From the NCBI RefSeq assembly GCF_017114915.1, contig NZ_JAAUOE010000003.1:1-64000 (forward strand): DNA of 64,000 nucleotides, read 5' to 3'. This DNA comes from Pseudomonas frederiksbergensis (GTDB lineage Bacteria > Pseudomonadota > Gammaproteobacteria > Pseudomonadales > Pseudomonadaceae). A program made the position numbers and the translations under genes. Positions 32,072-40,931 of this stretch are shown here, in pieces. The notes beneath the pieces are model-generated. The model worked only from the letters and a program-made list of their open reading frames with translations. It made no database searches and had not been told where the DNA came from. How positions within the stretch are numbered: the first letter of the stretch is position 1; every line of letters begins with the position of its first letter.

Positions 32072-32096
32072 AAACCCCTCGCAAGAGGGGTTTTTT
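32072..32096 (+). terminator. Terminator after flgE
   Basis: AACCCCTC-GCAA-GAGGGGTT with six T residues. Confidence 0.9.
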
Positions 32097-32102
32097 CATT
32101 CT

Positions 32103-32190
32103 GTAGGAGCGAGGCTTGCCCGCGAAGAATGCACTGCGGTTTTTCAGGTATTACGCGTCATCGTTCTTCGCGGGCAAGCCTCGCTCCTAC
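32103..32190. repeat. Inverted REP pair between flgE and nrdA
   Basis: Two inverted copies of GTAGGAGCGAGGCTTGCCCGC, same family as at 28868. Confidence 0.9.
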
Positions 32191-32206
32191 AAGGCAGAGG
32201 CAAAAG

Positions 32207-32242
32207 AAAACCCCCGACCAGCCAAAGGCTCATCGGGGGTTT
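32207..32242 (-). terminator. Terminator of nrdA
   Basis: On the minus strand ACCCCCGA and TCGGGGGT arms are followed by TTTTCTTTT, 35 bp past the nrdA stop. Confidence 0.85.
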
Positions 32243-32276
32243 CAGGTAAGCGCCGTGGAGCGCCTACCGGCTCAGC

Positions 32277-35171
32277 TTATTGGCAAGCTTCGCAATCCGG
32301 CTCGTCGATGGCGCAGGCCTTCGGCACTGGAGCTGGACCGGCTGGGGCTGCCAGGACCGAGTCGTCACCGTGGTTGCCGCCGCTGGAAACAGCGTTCAGC
32401 TTACCGGTGTTGATGGTCGACTTCTCGGTGCTGGTCGCGGCCAGGGCACGGAGGTAGTAGGTGGTTTTCAAGCCACGGTACCAAGCCATGCGGTAGGTCA
32501 CGTCCAGCTTCTTGCCCGAAGCGCCGGCGATGTACAGGTTCAGCGACTGAGCCTGGTCGATCCACTTCTGACGACGGCTGGCCGCGTCGACGATCCACTT
32601 GGTGTCCACTTCGAAGGCCGTCGCGTAGAGCTCTTTGAGTTCTTGCGGGATGCGTTCGATCTGCTGCACCGAACCGTCGTAGTACTTCAGGTCGTTGATC
32701 ATGACCGAGTCCCACAGGCCGCGAGCCTTCAGGTCGCGAACCAGGTACGGGTTGATCACGGTGAATTCGCCCGACAGGTTCGATTTCACGTAGAGGTTCT
32801 GGTAGGTCGGTTCGATCGACTGCGACACGCCGGTGATGTTGGCGATGGTCGCGGTCGGTGCGATGGCCATGATGTTGGAGTTACGAATGCCTTTCTGTAC
32901 ACGGGCGCGAACCGGTGCCCAGTCCAGGGATTCGTTCAGGTCAACATCGATGTACTTCTGGCCACGCTGCTCGATCAGGATCTGTTGCGAATCCAGTGGC
33001 AGGATGCCTTTGGACCACAGCGACCCCTGGAACGTCTCGTAGGCGCCACGCTCGTCAGCCAAGTCGCAGGACGCCTGGATCGCGTAGTAGCTGACCGCTT
33101 CCATCGACTTGTCGGCGAACTCGACGGCGGCGTCGGAACCGTAAGGGATGTGCTGCAGGTACAAGGCGTCCTGGAAGCCCATGATGCCCAGACCGACCGG
33201 ACGATGCTTGAAGTTGGAGTTCTTCGCTTGCGGCACCGAGTAGTAGTTGATGTCGATCACGTTATCGAGCATGCGCACGGCGGTGTTCACGGTGCGTTGC
33301 AGCTTGGCGGTGTCCAGCTTGCCGTCGACGATGTGGTTCGGCAGGTTGATCGAGCCCAGGTTGCAAACGGCGATCTCGTCCTTGTTGGTGTTCAAGGTGA
33401 TCTCGGTGCACAGGTTCGAGCTGTGAACCACGCCCACGTGCTGCTGCGGGCTGCGCAGGTTGCACGGGTCTTTGAAGGTCAGCCACGGGTGGCCGGTTTC
33501 AAACAGCATGGACAGCATTTTGCGCCACAGGTCTTTGGCCTGGATGGTCTTGAACAGCTTGACCTTGCCCGGGTACTCGGTCAGGGCTTCGTAGTACTCG
33601 TAACGCTCTTCGAAGGCCTTGCCGGTCAGGTCGTGCAGGTCCGGAACTTCGGACGGCGAGAACAGGGTCCACTTGCCGTCATCGAAGACGCGCTTCATGA
33701 ACAGGTCAGGGATCCAGTTGGCGGTGTTCATGTCGTGGGTACGACGACGGTCATCACCGGTGTTCTTGCGCAGCTCGATGAACTCTTCGATGTCCATGTG
33801 CCAGGTTTCCAGGTAGGCACAGACAGCGCCTTTGCGCTTGCCACCCTGGTTAACGGCGACGGCGGTGTCGTTCACCACTTTGAGGAACGGCACGACGCCC
33901 TGGGATTTGCCGTTGGTGCCCTTGATGTAAGAACCCAGCGCACGAACCGGCGTCCAGTCGTTGCCCAGACCGCCAGCGAATTTCGACAGCATGGCGTTGT
34001 CGTGGATCGCGTGGTAGATGCCCGACAGGTCATCGGGCACGGTGGTCAGGTAGCAGCTCGACAGCTGTGGACGCAGGGTACCGGCGTTGAACAGGGTCGG
34101 GGTCGAGGACATGTAGTCGAAGGACGACAACAGGTTGTAGAACTCGATCGCACGGTCTTCTTTGTGCTTCTCTTCGATTGCCAGGCCCATGGCCACGCGC
34201 ATGAAGAAAATCTGTGGCAGTTCGAAACGCACGCCATCCTTGTGGATGAAGTAACGGTCGTACAGGGTTTGCAGACCCAGGTAGGTGAACTGCTGATCGC
34301 GCTCGTGGTTGATCGCCTTGCCGAGTTTTTCCAGGTCGAAATCGGCCAGAACCGGGTTCAGCAGTTCGAATTCGATACCTTTGGCGATGTACGCAGGCAG
34401 TGCCTTGGCGTACAGGTCGACCATTTCGTGGTGGGTCGCGCTGTCGGCGACGCCCAGGAAGCCCAGGCCTTCGGCACGCAGGGTGTCCATCAGCAGGCGA
34501 GCGGTCACGAACGAGTAGTTCGGCTCACGCTCGACCAGGGTACGGGCGGTCATCACCAGGGCGGTGTTGACGTCGGTCAGGGCCACGCCGTCGTACAGGT
34601 TCTTCAGGGTTTCGCGCTGGATCAGCTCGCCGTCGACTTCTTCCAGGCCTTCGCACGCTTCGGTAACGATGGTGTTCAGACGACCCATGTCCAGCGGTGC
34701 CAGGCTGCCATCGGCGCGGGTGATGCGGATCGATGGGTGAGCGTTGACGGCTTCTTGGGCAGGGGTGTGCGCTGCGCGCTCTTTGGCGCGGGAGTCACGG
34801 TAGATCACATAGTCGCGGGCTACTTTCTGCTCGCCGGCACGCATCAGGGCCAGTTCGACCTGGTCCTGGATTTCTTCGATGTGGATGGTGCCGCCCGAAG
34901 GCATGCGACGCTTGAAGGTCGCGGTGACCTGTTCGGTCAGGCGGGCAACGGTGTCGTGGATACGCGACGAAGCGGCAGCGGTGCCACCCTCAACTGCAAG
35001 AAACGCTTTGGTGATGGCGACGGTGATCTTGTCATCGGTGTAAGGAACGACAGTGCCGTTACGCTTGATCACGCGCAGTTGGCCAGGCGCGGTGGCGGAC
35101 AGATCCGGATTCGAATCGGCGGCCTGCGGCAAGGTGCCCTGCGGGTTCTCGCGAGTTGTGTCGGTTTGCAT
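32277..35171 (-). CDS. nrdA: Class Ia ribonucleotide reductase, large subunit
   Basis: Encodes 964 residues from ATG 35171, with GGAG upstream. Two ATP-cone regions are visible at the N-terminus (RVIKRNGTVVPYTDDKITVAITKAF near 33-60 and IRITRADGSLAPLDMGRLNT near 145-165), which set overall activity by ATP/dATP. The catalytic part has SSCYLTTVPDD, NLCTEITLN (Asn-x-Cys-x-Glu) and the C-terminal redox pair in DCEACQ. It reduces ribonucleoside diphosphates and needs NrdB; no nrdB follows, since the terminator and flgE region come next. The upstream region holds a DnaA box and palindromes. Confidence 0.97.
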   Translation of the reverse strand: MQTDTTRENPQGTLPQAADSNPDLSATAPGQLRVIKRNGTVVPYTDDKITVAITKAFLAVEGGTAAASSRIHDTVARLTEQVTATFKRRMPSGGTIHIEEIQDQVELALMRAGEQKVARDYVIYRDSRAKERAAHTPAQEAVNAHPSIRITRADGSLAPLDMGRLNTIVTEACEGLEEVDGELIQRETLKNLYDGVALTDVNTALVMTARTLVEREPNYSFVTARLLMDTLRAEGLGFLGVADSATHHEMVDLYAKALPAYIAKGIEFELLNPVLADFDLEKLGKAINHERDQQFTYLGLQTLYDRYFIHKDGVRFELPQIFFMRVAMGLAIEEKHKEDRAIEFYNLLSSFDYMSSTPTLFNAGTLRPQLSSCYLTTVPDDLSGIYHAIHDNAMLSKFAGGLGNDWTPVRALGSYIKGTNGKSQGVVPFLKVVNDTAVAVNQGGKRKGAVCAYLETWHMDIEEFIELRKNTGDDRRRTHDMNTANWIPDLFMKRVFDDGKWTLFSPSEVPDLHDLTGKAFEERYEYYEALTEYPGKVKLFKTIQAKDLWRKMLSMLFETGHPWLTFKDPCNLRSPQQHVGVVHSSNLCTEITLNTNKDEIAVCNLGSINLPNHIVDGKLDTAKLQRTVNTAVRMLDNVIDINYYSVPQAKNSNFKHRPVGLGIMGFQDALYLQHIPYGSDAAVEFADKSMEAVSYYAIQASCDLADERGAYETFQGSLWSKGILPLDSQQILIEQRGQKYIDVDLNESLDWAPVRARVQKGIRNSNIMAIAPTATIANITGVSQSIEPTYQNLYVKSNLSGEFTVINPYLVRDLKARGLWDSVMINDLKYYDGSVQQIERIPQELKELYATAFEVDTKWIVDAASRRQKWIDQAQSLNLYIAGASGKKLDVTYRMAWYRGLKTTYYLRALAATSTEKSTINTGKLNAVSSGGNHGDDSVLAAPAGPAPVPKACAIDEPDCEACQ

Positions 35172-35905
35172 GGGGGGGTATCTCCACATTCTCTATGTTT
35201 GTTTGGGCACCATCACGGTGCCCACCGTTCTGTCCTGAAGCACTACAACCGACGGGCGTCGGGCATAACAACTTCGGGACAGTAGGAAAAAGGCTAATGA
35301 TGCCGCTTCCTTGCCGAAGTCTTTAGTTGCGAGCCAGGGCTCGAAACCGGATTCCTTTCAGGGTGGCAGTAATGACTGCAACACCCGTACCGTTCTGGCC
35401 GTTCAGGCCTGAAAAAACGGTGCCCTCCGCGTGTACGGTTTGGGCTTGTAAAATCACGCTTGGTTCAACCATAAACAGGCAATAAAGCGCTTGAGTTTCT
35501 GGTCTTAAATGTGGTTGGGCTTTTGAGTAGAAACCCTACATGTAGGGTTTTTTTTGCGCCGTGCTACAAGATAATGCGTTTTAGGGGGGGATTGCAACGT
35601 ACTGCCTGTGGATAAACCTGTGCGTAAATTGTGTGTGAAATGTGGAACGAGCGTGTAAGCCGCGACGCTGCTGGAGCGCATGATTTTTCGTCGATTTTCA
35701 AAGATCGAAAACGCGCGTCCGGATTTTTAAGGGCGCGAACCCTATCACAAAAAACAGGCTTGTCCGAACGTATTTGTCGGCTTGTGTTCCAGTCGTTCGA
35801 CGTTTATACAATCGATTGATGGTTACGCATTCTTATCCTCCCCAATCATTACAAAAAGACGGGGGGATCCTTCCTTATTGGTGTTGTTGGCAAGCAGAGG
35901 TCATC
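35172..35905. promoter_or_regulatory. nrdA upstream regulatory region
   Basis: No gene seen in 734 bp. TGTGGATAA at 35607-35615 is a perfect DnaA box (minus strand TTATCCACA). AAACCCTACATGTAGGGTTT at 35531-35550 is a perfect 20-bp palindrome, and GCTACAAGATAATGCG about 30 bp away is a weaker relative; spacing of this order is known for NrdR box pairs, but the match to NrdR consensus is only partial. A T run after the palindrome makes it also a possible rightward terminator. Confidence 0.55.
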
Positions 35906-36619
35906 GTGGAGCAAGAAGCCTGGCAGGTATTGATTGTCGAGGACGACCAGCGTCTGGCCGAACTGACCCGCGATTACCTGGAAGCCAACGGCCTGCAAGT
36001 ATCGATCGAGGGTAATGGCGCCCTGGCCGCGGCACGCATCATCAAGGACAAACCGGACTTGGTGATCCTCGACCTGATGCTCCCTGGCGAAGATGGCCTG
36101 AGCATTTGCCGCAAGGTTCGCGACAAATATGACGGGCCGATCCTGATGCTCACCGCGCGCACCGATGACACCGATCAGATTCTGGGCCTGGACCTGGGCG
36201 CCGACGACTACGTCTGCAAACCGGTGCGGCCGCGCTTGCTGCTGGCGCGCATTCAAGCCCTGCTGCGGCGCAGCGAAGCACCTGAAGCGGCCCCGGAAAA
36301 ACTTCGACGCCTGCAGTTCGGCCCGTTGGTGGTGGACAACGCATTGCGCGAAGCCTGGCTGCACGACAACGGTATCGAATTGACCAGCGCCGAGTTCGAT
36401 CTGCTGTGGCTGCTGGTGGCCAACGCCGGGCGCATTCTGTCGCGCGAAGAAATTTTCACCGCGCTGCGCGGCATCGGTTATGACGGCCAGGACCGCTCCA
36501 TCGACGTGCGCATCTCGCGTATCCGCCCGAAAATCGGCGATGACCCGGAGCATCCGCGGCTGATCAAAACCATCCGCAGCAAAGGCTATTTGTTCGTGCC
36601 GGAAGCCTGCACGCTGTGA
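35906..36619 (+). CDS. OmpR-family response regulator (RstA-like)
   Basis: Encodes 237 residues from GTG 35906, with AGAGG 5 bases upstream. Receiver with Asp56 in LVILDLMLPGEDG, Thr in LTARTDD, Lys in VCKPVRPRLLLARIQALLRR; C-terminal winged helix (ELTSAEFDLLWLLVANAGRILSREEIF, RISRIRPKIGDDPEHPRLIKTIRSKGYLFVP). Same architecture as RstA; the exact signal in Pseudomonas is uncertain. Overlaps its kinase by 4 bp. Confidence 0.88.
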   Translation: MEQEAWQVLIVEDDQRLAELTRDYLEANGLQVSIEGNGALAAARIIKDKPDLVILDLMLPGEDGLSICRKVRDKYDGPILMLTARTDDTDQILGLDLGADDYVCKPVRPRLLLARIQALLRRSEAPEAAPEKLRRLQFGPLVVDNALREAWLHDNGIELTSAEFDLLWLLVANAGRILSREEIFTALRGIGYDGQDRSIDVRISRIRPKIGDDPEHPRLIKTIRSKGYLFVPEACTL

Positions 36620-38226
36620 ACTCGATCTTCCTGCGTATTTATGGCGGCATGTGCGCGGCGCTGATTCTGGTGGCCGTGCTCGGCGTGCTGGCCTTGCACC
36701 TGCTGAACCAGGTGCGCAGCGAGCAGTACCGCGAGCGTCTGGCTCACGGCACGTTCTCGCTGATGGCTGACAACCTGCAACCGATGAATGAAACCGAGCG
36801 CCACCGGGCCTTGCTGGTGTGGGGGCGCTTGCTCGGGATTCCGCTGGCGCTGAAGACGTTCCCCCAGACCGACCTCGACCTGACCCAGCGCACCCGCGTG
36901 TTGCGCGGCCAGGCACTGGTGGAGCAGACCGGCCCGCACGCGGCGAAGGTGTATCGCCTGGTCAGCGACAAGGAACAACTGGTGCTCACCGGAGAAGTCC
37001 AGCAGATCAGCGAGCAACTGGCGCGGGCGACCATTTACCTGCTGGCCGATGAACTGGTGCGATACCCGGTGGCCGAGCAACCCAAGCGTCTGGCGCAGTT
37101 AAAGGAAGACAAGGGCTTCGGCTTCGATCTGCGGCTGGTTACGGTCGATCAGGCCGACATGGATGAAGACCAGAGCCGCCGTGTATCCGAAGGCGACACG
37201 GTCATGGCGCTGGGCAAGGGCGGCGATTCGATCCGGGTGTTTGCCGGCATGGTCGGTACGCCGTGGGTGCTGGAAATCGGCCCGCTGTACCAGATGAATC
37301 CTTACCCGCCCGAGTGGCTGGTGCTGATCGCGGCCCTTGGCTTGAGCCTGATCGGTTTGATCGTCTATCTGTTGGTGCGTCAGCTGGAGCGCCGTTTGCG
37401 CGGGCTGGAAGCCGCCGCCACCCGCATCGCCAAGGGCAGCCTGGAAACCCGCGTACCGGCGCGCGGCGCGGACTCGGTGGGGCGCCTGGCCTCGGCGTTC
37501 AACGGCATGGCCGAGCACTTGCAGCAATTGTTGGCGATTCAGCGAGAACTGGTGCGTGCCGTGTCCCATGAATTGCGCACACCGGTAGCGCGCCTGCGTT
37601 TTGGCCTGGAGATGATCGGCTCGGCCAATACGCCTGAGGCGCTGGAGAAATACCGCGAAGGGATGGATCACGACATCGAGGACCTCGATCGGCTGGTCGA
37701 TGAAATGCTCACTTATGCCCGGCTGGAGCAGGGCTCGCCGGCACTGAATTTCCAGCGGATCGATCTGGATGCGTTGGTCAATCAGGTGATCGAGGAACTG
37801 GCACCGTTGCGCGCCGAGGTCACGGTGCAGCGTGGCTTGTGCCTGTCGGCCGCCGATTGTGACGGCGCCTGGGTCGAGGCCGAACCGCGTTACCTGCACC
37901 GGGCGTTGCAGAACCTGGTGAGCAACGCCATGCGCCACGCCCATTCACGGGTAACTGTCAGCTATCAGGTGGGGCAGCAGCGCTGTCGGGTGGATGTCGA
38001 GGATGATGGGCCGGGCGTGCCGGAAACGGCGTGGGAGAAAATCTTCACCCCGTTCCTGCGCCTCGACGACAGCCGCACCCGCGCCTCGGGTGGGCACGGG
38101 TTGGGGTTGTCGATCGTGCGACGGATCATCCATTGGCATGACGGGCGAGCGTTGATCGGCAAGAGCAAAAGCCTGGGTGGGGCCTGTTTCAGTTTGAGCT
38201 GGCCGAGGAATCAGGAACGGCGTTGA
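36616..38226 (+). CDS. Sensor histidine kinase (RstB-like)
   Basis: Encodes 536 residues from GTG 36616 in a GTGA overlap with the regulator. First membrane helix ~10-30, a periplasmic region to about 232, second helix ~235-255, HAMP ~258-308, His318 in RAVSHELRTPVARLR, N box NLVSNAMRHAH, G1 VEDDGPGVPE, G2 GGHGLGLSIV. It phosphorylates the adjacent RstA-like regulator; in enteric bacteria RstB responds to acid and low magnesium, but the ligand here is not known. Confidence 0.88.
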   Translation: MNSIFLRIYGGMCAALILVAVLGVLALHLLNQVRSEQYRERLAHGTFSLMADNLQPMNETERHRALLVWGRLLGIPLALKTFPQTDLDLTQRTRVLRGQALVEQTGPHAAKVYRLVSDKEQLVLTGEVQQISEQLARATIYLLADELVRYPVAEQPKRLAQLKEDKGFGFDLRLVTVDQADMDEDQSRRVSEGDTVMALGKGGDSIRVFAGMVGTPWVLEIGPLYQMNPYPPEWLVLIAALGLSLIGLIVYLLVRQLERRLRGLEAAATRIAKGSLETRVPARGADSVGRLASAFNGMAEHLQQLLAIQRELVRAVSHELRTPVARLRFGLEMIGSANTPEALEKYREGMDHDIEDLDRLVDEMLTYARLEQGSPALNFQRIDLDALVNQVIEELAPLRAEVTVQRGLCLSAADCDGAWVEAEPRYLHRALQNLVSNAMRHAHSRVTVSYQVGQQRCRVDVEDDGPGVPETAWEKIFTPFLRLDDSRTRASGGHGLGLSIVRRIIHWHDGRALIGKSKSLGGACFSLSWPRNQERR

Positions 38227-38240
38227 GATTGGGCACATGA

Positions 38241-38378
38241 CCTGTAGCAGCTGGCGAAGCCTGCGTTCGGCTGCGAAGCAGTCGTAAATCCTGAGCACGC
38301 GATTTGCCTGAAACACTGCGGTTTATGGTTTGACGACTGCTTCGCAGCCGAACGCAGGCTTCGCCAGCTGCTACAGGG
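38241..38378. repeat. Long inverted repeat, second REP-like family
   Basis: CTGTAGCAGCTGGCGAAGCC begins an arm of about 45 bp that returns inverted, ending CAGCTGCTACAGG. A related element lies at 54402-54532. Confidence 0.85.
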
Positions 38379-38380
38379 CT

Positions 38381-39115
38381 TCAGGCCTTGATACTGACCA
38401 GACTCAACAACTGCCCATCCATCACCGCAAACTGCGCATCCAGCTCAGTGCCGCTACGCCATTCACTGGACAGGTCGGTCAGCAACCGCAACCGTACTTC
38501 ACCGTCCTCGCTCCACTCCAGCATTTCGGCGTGTTCGAAGTAGAAGCGCTTTTGGACGATCGGGTAGAGCGCCTTGAACAGGCTTTCCTTCACCGAAAAC
38601 GTCAGCGTCACCAGCATCGCCAACTGATCGCGAGCCCCGGTGGCCATGCGCTGCAATTCTGGCCCGGTGAGAATTTCCCCGGCCAGGCGTTCGGCCCGTT
38701 CCGCGTCGAGCAGGTTTTCCAGGTCCATCCCCAAACCACGCCAATGGGCCTTGTTCGCGACAATCGCCGCAGCCCGGCCGGTGCTGTGGGTGATCGAACC
38801 GGTGATATGCGCCGGCCACACCGGTGCGCGGTCCTCGCCAATGGCCGGAATGAAGCTCAGCCCTTCCAGTTGGTGCAACGCGGCCCGGGCGCAGATTCGA
38901 CCGGCGAGAAACTCGGCCTGGCGCTTGGCCACCGAACGCTGGATGCTCGCGGGCGGCTCAATGGCGCTGCGCAGGAAATCATCGCTGGCCAGTTGCATGG
39001 TATCGAAGTGGGTGCCCAACAGGACCGTATCGTGCAGCACAAACGGCAGCGGCCAACGGGCGTCGAGCGGGGTGCAGCAGGCGGGCAGGGCGGGGACGGG
39101 ATTCATGACGGGCAT
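38381..39115 (-). CDS. pcpS: 4'-phosphopantetheinyl transferase (PcpS-type, EntD/Sfp family)
   Basis: Encodes 244 residues. Sfp/EntD domain with Mg-binding GLGMDLENL at ~126-134, ITGSITHSTG at ~103, and FSVKESLFKALYPIVQKRFYFEH at ~172-194 with the catalytic Lys-Glu. It activates acyl carrier and peptidyl carrier proteins by adding phosphopantetheine from CoA. Pseudomonas typically has a single PcpS serving fatty acid and siderophore synthesis. Start uncertain: ATG 39115 or 39106, neither with a strong ribosome site. Confidence 0.9.
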   Translation of the reverse strand: MPVMNPVPALPACCTPLDARWPLPFVLHDTVLLGTHFDTMQLASDDFLRSAIEPPASIQRSVAKRQAEFLAGRICARAALHQLEGLSFIPAIGEDRAPVWPAHITGSITHSTGRAAAIVANKAHWRGLGMDLENLLDAERAERLAGEILTGPELQRMATGARDQLAMLVTLTFSVKESLFKALYPIVQKRFYFEHAEMLEWSEDGEVRLRLLTDLSSEWRSGTELDAQFAVMDGQLLSLVSIKA

Positions 39116-39151
39116 TTTGCCGGGTTGCCTTGTGGCTGGGTAGCCCCAAGG

Positions 39152-39263
39152 TGATCGTTCCCACGCTCTGCGTGGTAATGCATCCGGTGACGCTCTGCGT
39201 CAAATCCGCGAAGGGACGCGGAGCGTCCCGGGCTGCATTCCCACGGGGACCGTGGGAACGATC
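39152..39263. repeat. Third REP-like family element (GATCGTTCCCACGC type)
   Basis: Inverted ends GATCGTTCCCACG and CGTGGGAACGATC around nested hairpins. Relatives lie at 42964, 47104, 50345 and 52351. Confidence 0.85.
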
Positions 39264-39269
39264 ACTGTG

Positions 39270-40061
39270 TCAGCCAAAGATCTTCTTGAAAAACGCCTGC
39301 ATGTCCGCCCAGGATTTTTCATCCGCGTCCTTGCTGTAACCAATGTCCGGCCCGCCGTGATCGCCATGGCTCAGACGGTCCGCCTCGGGATTGCTGAATC
39401 CATGCTTGGCGCCTTCGAGGGTGACAAACTTATAGTCGGCACCGGCCTTGTCCATTTCCGCCTTGAACGCCGTCACGTTTTCCGCCGTCACCATGCTGTC
39501 CAGCGCGCCATGCTCCACCAGGACTTTCGCCTTCACGCTGCCGGGAGTCGCCGGCGTATTGGTCACCAGCGCACCGTGGAAACTCGCCACGCCCGCCAAC
39601 GGCACGCCCCGGCGCGCCGCATCCAGCACCACCTTGCCGCCGAAGCAATAACCGATGGCCGCCAGTTTGTTCGGGTCGGTCTGTGGCTGTTGCTTCAACA
39701 AATCGAGCCCGGCTTGAAACCGCGCATTGGCCGCTGCGCTGTCCTTTAATGCCGCTTGCATGAAGGTCATGGCGTCCTTGGCGTGTTCGGTGTTCTTGCC
39801 GTCGCCAAACATATCGATGGCCAGCGCGCTGTAGCCCAAACCGGCCAGATCGCGGGCGCGGCGCTTGGCGTAGTCGTTAAGGCCCCACCATTCATGCACC
39901 ACCACTACGCCTGGGCGTGGGCCTTTGATGGCATCGTCGTAGGCGTAATAGCCAATCAGCTTGGTGCCATCGGCACTCTGATAGGGCATTTCCTGGGTCT
40001 TGATGGCGGCCTGACTGAGCCCGCTCATGGCCAGTAATACGAGGGTGAGGAACATGCGCAT
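39270..40061 (-). CDS. Periplasmic dienelactone hydrolase family protein
   Basis: Encodes 263 residues. Signal peptide 1-18 (LTLVLLAMSGLSQA). Alpha/beta-hydrolase with VVVHEWWGLN (oxyanion), Cys in AIGYCFGGKVV as the nucleophile, Asp in HGALDSMV, and His in AKHGFSNPE: the Cys-Asp-His triad of dienelactone hydrolases. The substrate is unknown; the secreted form differs from cytoplasmic catechol-pathway enzymes. Lies beside pcpS as in other Pseudomonas. Confidence 0.88.
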   Translation of the reverse strand: MRMFLTLVLLAMSGLSQAAIKTQEMPYQSADGTKLIGYYAYDDAIKGPRPGVVVVHEWWGLNDYAKRRARDLAGLGYSALAIDMFGDGKNTEHAKDAMTFMQAALKDSAAANARFQAGLDLLKQQPQTDPNKLAAIGYCFGGKVVLDAARRGVPLAGVASFHGALVTNTPATPGSVKAKVLVEHGALDSMVTAENVTAFKAEMDKAGADYKFVTLEGAKHGFSNPEADRLSHGDHGGPDIGYSKDADEKSWADMQAFFKKIFG

Positions 40062-40109
40062 GATCGAGTTTCCTGATTAAAAACCGTGAAGTGAGCGTAG
40101 TCGATTTGA

Positions 40110-40136
40110 TTCAGCTCAGGTTCAGAGTGCGTTCAG
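40110..40136 (+). promoter_or_regulatory. PhoP operator: three TTCAG repeats at 11-bp spacing
   Basis: TTCAG begins at 40110, 40121 and 40132, exactly 11 bp apart, 73 bp before the oprH start. PhoP binds tandem direct repeats with that spacing, and oprH-phoPQ is autoregulated in Pseudomonas. Confidence 0.75.
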
Positions 40137-40208
40137 GGGCCGTACAGGGTGAGGTCAGTAACCTTGCCCCGTACCCGAAAAGCACATAGCGCATGAGGCA
40201 ATTCCCCA

Positions 40209-40811
40209 ATGACTACCTTCAAAAAACTGCTGCTGGCTTTCACCGTGATGGGGGCCAGTGTTGCCGCCCACGCCGACACCACCCATTTCGCCGGCCTGAC
40301 GTTTGGCCAGACCAGCGACAAGGTTAAAAAGTCCAACGCCCTGAACGACAACCTCAATCACCCGAACGCCGACGGTGTGATCGACAAGGACAACACCTGG
40401 GGCCTGCGTGTGGGTCAGCAAAACAGCCAGGGCCGCTACTACGCCACTTACGACAACGTGTCGGGCTCGCACAACGGCATTAAACTGCGTCAGGAAAACC
40501 TGCTGGGCAGCTACGATCTGTTCTACCCGGTGGGTGGCAGCACCCAACTGTTCGGCGGTGCCACGGCCGGTTTGACCAAACTGAGCCAGAACTCACCGGG
40601 CTTCAGCCATGACAGCGACATCGGCTATGCCTTGGGCGGGCAGTTCGGTGTATTGCAGCAGGTTTCGCAAAACACCTCGGTCGAGCTGGGTTACCGTTAC
40701 CTGCGCAGCAACGCCAGCACCGAGATGAGCGAGCGCGGCGGCAGTAAACAGGGGTCGCTGGACTTGACCAGCAGCGCCCAGACCTACCTGTCTGCCAACT
40801 ACGCTTTTTAA
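40209..40811 (+). CDS. oprH: Outer membrane protein OprH
   Basis: Encodes 200 residues. Signal peptide 1-22. The mature part is an eight-stranded barrel with the OprH landmarks TFGQTSDKVKKSNALNDNLNHPN, GRYYATYDNVS, KLRQENLLGSYDLF, YRYLRSNASTEM and final Phe. It binds LPS and stabilises the outer membrane when Mg is scarce. It lies just before phoP as in P. aeruginosa, and the TTCAG repeats upstream support PhoP control. Confidence 0.95.
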   Translation: MTTFKKLLLAFTVMGASVAAHADTTHFAGLTFGQTSDKVKKSNALNDNLNHPNADGVIDKDNTWGLRVGQQNSQGRYYATYDNVSGSHNGIKLRQENLLGSYDLFYPVGGSTQLFGGATAGLTKLSQNSPGFSHDSDIGYALGGQFGVLQQVSQNTSVELGYRYLRSNASTEMSERGGSKQGSLDLTSSAQTYLSANYAF

Positions 40812-40812
40812 T

Positions 40813-40900
40813 GTAGGGGCGAGCTTGCCCGCGAAAGCGGTGTGTCAGGCAATATCAATGTTGACTGTACCGCCGTCTTCGCGGGCAAGCCCGCTCCTAC
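40813..40900. repeat. REP pair between oprH and phoP
   Basis: Inverted GTAGGGGCGAGCTTGCCCGC and its partner lie within the operon; such hairpins can stabilise the oprH message and lower phoPQ expression. Confidence 0.85.
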
Positions 40901-40931
40901 ACGGATTTCGTGATTTGCCCCGGAGAGCCCT

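Noticed and set aside
32280-35285. A 1001-residue rightward frame across nrdA
   Set aside because: It is the antisense shadow of the well-supported nrdA; in high-GC DNA the opposite strand often stays open, and the translation has no domain features.
35774-35905. Earlier ATG/TTG starts for the RstA-like regulator
   Set aside because: They add a leader unlike any receiver and have no ribosome site; GTG 35906 with AGAGG fits the family length.
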